A DNA stretch of 64,000 bases from Candidatus Apopatosoma intestinale (lineage in GTDB: Bacteria; Bacillota; Clostridia; Oscillospirales; CAG-272), in NCBI GenBank assembly GCA_003524145.1, contig DODZ01000035.1, forward strand, positions 122,649 to 186,648. The letters are read 5' to 3'. Below the pieces are notes generated by a model, which saw only the letters and a program-made list of their open reading frames with translations, was not told the origin of the DNA and ran no database searches. This document shows, one piece after another, positions 63,001-64,000 of this stretch; position 1 is the stretch's first letter; each line of letters starts with the position of its first letter. Made by a program: the position numbers and the translations under genes.

Positions 63001-64000
63001 GCGAAGATTTATGATGATGCACTCACATCCGAGCAGATAGCTAAGGTATATGCAATCGCAGAGAATCTTTTCGCAACAGGTAATGATTCCGGCGAATACA
63101 GCACAGGCGCAGGTACAGCTACTTGTGAAAAGGTCGGCGGTACTCCCGAAACACCTGATACACCCGACACACCCGAGATACCCGAAGCACCCGAGGGACT
63201 CTATGCCGATATCGATATCGTAGACGGCAAGGTTGTAGATAAATACGGCAATCTTACACTCACACCCAATGACGGCAAGACAGGCACGCTCCCTACAATC
63301 GGTACTGAAGAGCTCACATACGGTGGTAAAACAAAGACACTGCCTACAATCAAGATAACGAAGATGAATCAGTATGTGGCAGCAGTGTTCGGCAAATTTG
63401 CGACAGCTGATGAATTTCAGGATTTTGTTCGCAAAAACGGACTTACATTTGAAGTACTGTATAAAAACGATAGCCCTATAAGCTCTATTGGTGGTATATT
63501 CTGCTCTACGCAGTATGATCCGAGTAACAGAAACAGCAAAGGCGGATTCGGAATTGCCACACAGGCAAAGAGCGGTGCACCATATGTAATTGCCGGTGCA
63601 AAAGGTAATGGTTATACTGTGGCAAACGGCAAATCTGCTGATTATAATCACGGTGAAATAACCCATGTTATCGGAACAATCGATACAAATGGATATGTAA
63701 CGATATATGTAAACGGCAAAGACGGGATAAAGAGTACTTCGGGCGGAGAATTCAATTGCTCAAAGGGCAATATGTCAAATATGGGCGAAACATTATTTAA
63801 TACATTCTATATAGGTGGTGACCCGTCTGCCGAAAGTAACGGAAAAGTAAGCGATTATCCGCTGACAAGTGCATCATTTATAGATATCAAGGTTTACTCC
63901 AAGGCTCTCACAGGCGAAGAGGCAAAGACAGCATATGAAGATGCTCAGAAGCTTTTCGCGCCCGACACACCCGAGACACCCGAAGCACCCGAGGGACTCT
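60079..64000 (+). CDS. Large secreted metallophosphoesterase with tandem LamG-like domains, 3' end outside window
   Basis: A frame open for 1307 codons to the window edge, starting at an ATG after GGAGGC. Signal peptide: MKKLFRNMLATFIAFLFVLS, cleaved before AEGEG or lipidated at SSC (Cys22). Residues about 30-330 are beta-rich extracellular domains. A calcineurin-like phosphoesterase domain follows (about 335-600) with all metal ligands: DVH (342-344), GD (382-383), GNHE (415-418), H510 in THP and GHLH (549-552). An Ig-like domain (about 620-760) leads to a first LamG/concanavalin-like domain (769-997), a Pro-Thr-Glu linker, a second (1040-1293) and the start of a third. It probably acts on phospho-compounds or nucleotides outside the cell while binding glycans. 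No stop is seen. Confidence 0.87.
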   Translation, partial: MKKLFRNMLATFIAFLFVLSSCVIPMGMLYAEGEGTAKGDFVSCSISLGTDITVNYKVRISDSLVRPDSDGNTENVSVRFTFTGVNTRESEVKGTKLKDAKGSAVADMWLFRFTGVNPQCMGDVLSAQLVVDGAADAKAEDMTVKDYCMELIKGSTDAHLINLVKDLLVYGREAQKYVGYRPGKLVVDNDFAGTTFDALKSDSKYHAKNTLETTKFKSGALYFDNTNKLMFRFVTDSIENLKVTINDKEVTPVADGDTYVVMTDSIAATGFDDIYTVKLILNGETVSTLECSVKAYVYQMQNSSKMRAFANATYAYGLSAKRYVSGTFDENNVVLSFGALSDVHFDKNSFPDATEKLKKAVNQLTKQASKNGGKLDAITFVGDFTNISGSTELKEFKSVYESVVPAGVKTLLVTGNHETLYSSDAKTLNDFKRIFGDKYFGAGIDTADTNLDIGVRDIIVNGYHFLMLEPTTYSATAGCPYKKEAVEWLDNMLKKLTAENPEQYVFVCTHPMIYNTCYGSDLNGTPSYWSTTELTPVLDKYSQAVTFSGHLHFPINDNRSIMQGNFTSLGCGSVRYMAIEAGGYEDMYSATQMNDRYDISSGLFVQVDKNGNTRITRMFFSEDDTFDSPWEISYPNAQKTHLEKYSREARTNANTAPELGEIKLTTGNVKNYGAYATVVFDAAKDDEFAHHYKVTVKNKDTGAIISNKNILSDFYRHAKRSDMKKEYTLSIGTIKSGTYSITVTAYDSWGAKAEKTVDYKVTINADTAGLPAPYVNFEFTDGKIADKMGNVDIITNSGATAGTTDVKFGGKTNKLGALTVPAGKYVVCKFNKLNTADEFRNWAEGCFTVEAFYVNSKNGGIQGVVCGTQDGGWGIAENAGKPYFITGGGSKYNDGAYAGSVSSVTELVHVVGIYDTANKKCTIYINGKKNGEVSIAANFIPGVSGTHNYFCLGDDITTELVGGDFKTQGMTMVDAKIYDDALTSEQIAKVYAIAENLFATGNDSGEYSTGAGTATCEKVGGTPETPDTPDTPEIPEAPEGLYADIDIVDGKVVDKYGNLTLTPNDGKTGTLPTIGTEELTYGGKTKTLPTIKITKMNQYVAAVFGKFATADEFQDFVRKNGLTFEVLYKNDSPISSIGGIFCSTQYDPSNRNSKGGFGIATQAKSGAPYVIAGAKGNGYTVANGKSADYNHGEITHVIGTIDTNGYVTIYVNGKDGIKSTSGGEFNCSKGNMSNMGETLFNTFYIGGDPSAESNGKVSDYPLTSASFIDIKVYSKALTGEEAKTAYEDAQKLFAPDTPETPEAPEGL
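63163..64000. repeat. 40-base direct repeat coding for the Pro-Thr-Glu linker
   Basis: 63163-63202 and 63961-64000 are identical at 39 of 40 bases and code for PDTPE-x-PEAPEGL in the same frame; the copies start 798 bases (266 codons) apart, one LamG unit. The second copy runs into the window edge, so further units are likely beyond. Confidence 0.85.

Noticed and set aside
59992..63666. Three long minus-strand frames (about 370, 350 and 290 codons) opposite the phosphoesterase gene
   Set aside because: They have no ribosome-binding sites, odd Cys/Ile/Arg-rich composition and no family motifs, whereas the plus strand encodes an unmistakable signal peptide and phosphoesterase motifs.
1..64000. 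tRNA, rRNA genes or CRISPR arrays
   Set aside because: No T-loop-like sequences in tRNA context, no rRNA blocks and no regularly spaced direct repeats with unique spacers were noticed.

Overview
The window looks like a chromosome segment of an anaerobic gut Clostridium-class Firmicute, probably near Oscillospiraceae/Ruminococcaceae. This is inferred from strong GGAGG ribosome-binding sites, -35/-10 promoters with 17-base spacers, a canonical Firmicute gene order (plsX-rnc-smc-ftsY, rdgB-yhbY-yqeK-LCP-rsfS-leuS, DUF177-rpmF, der-plsY) and several clostridia-typical hypothetical proteins. I saw no rRNA, tRNA or CRISPR array.

Layout. 1-10 kb is an accessory stretch: the start of an alpha-L-fucosidase, a small membrane protein interrupted by UGA, an XRE/S24 repressor with an AAA ATPase, a Nudix/hypoxanthine-DNA-glycosylase fusion behind an AraC regulator, cysK with an Rrf2 regulator, a P-loop kinase/GNAT fusion, a TetR regulator and a 5'-3' exonuclease. 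10-16.4 kb (minus strand) is one tightly overlapping operon. It encodes an exported alpha6/alpha6-barrel protein, a DUF4430 protein, EcfT, a fused double EcfA ATPase, an S component and a LysR regulator. The first two together resemble the two domains of animal transcobalamin/intrinsic factor, so I read the operon as a corrinoid capture-and-uptake system. 16.6-22.8 kb holds ttcA-like, pgi, an ABC exporter, DUF951 and two clostridia-type proteins. 23-40.3 kb is the conserved housekeeping block (phospholipid synthesis, RNase III, SMC, FtsY, ribosome assembly factors, LeuRS, bL32, Der, PlsY).

40.3-46.6 kb has a patch of palindromic repeats between two copies of one terminator hairpin, a GH43-like/GH3 saccharide operon with its own operator, a DUF4358-like lipoprotein, a serpin lipoprotein and a flavodoxin-fold reductase. 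46.7-52.6 kb is an AT-richer potassium island (KtrB, KtrA, a small membrane protein, a shortened KdpD-like kinase, KdpE) flanked by broken genes. 52.7-60 kb carries a DMT transporter, phosphopentomutase, MgtE behind a long structured leader, lipoate ligase, an M18 aminopeptidase, a zinc-ribbon membrane protein and a GreA-type factor. The window ends inside a very large secreted phosphoesterase with tandem LamG-like domains.

The candidates most worth following are the split transcobalamin-like ECF operon, the unclassified RNA leader of mgtE, the Nudix-glycosylase fusion, the serpin, and the Ktr/KdpDE island with its unknown small protein. Family assignments come from reading motifs by eye; no searches were run.
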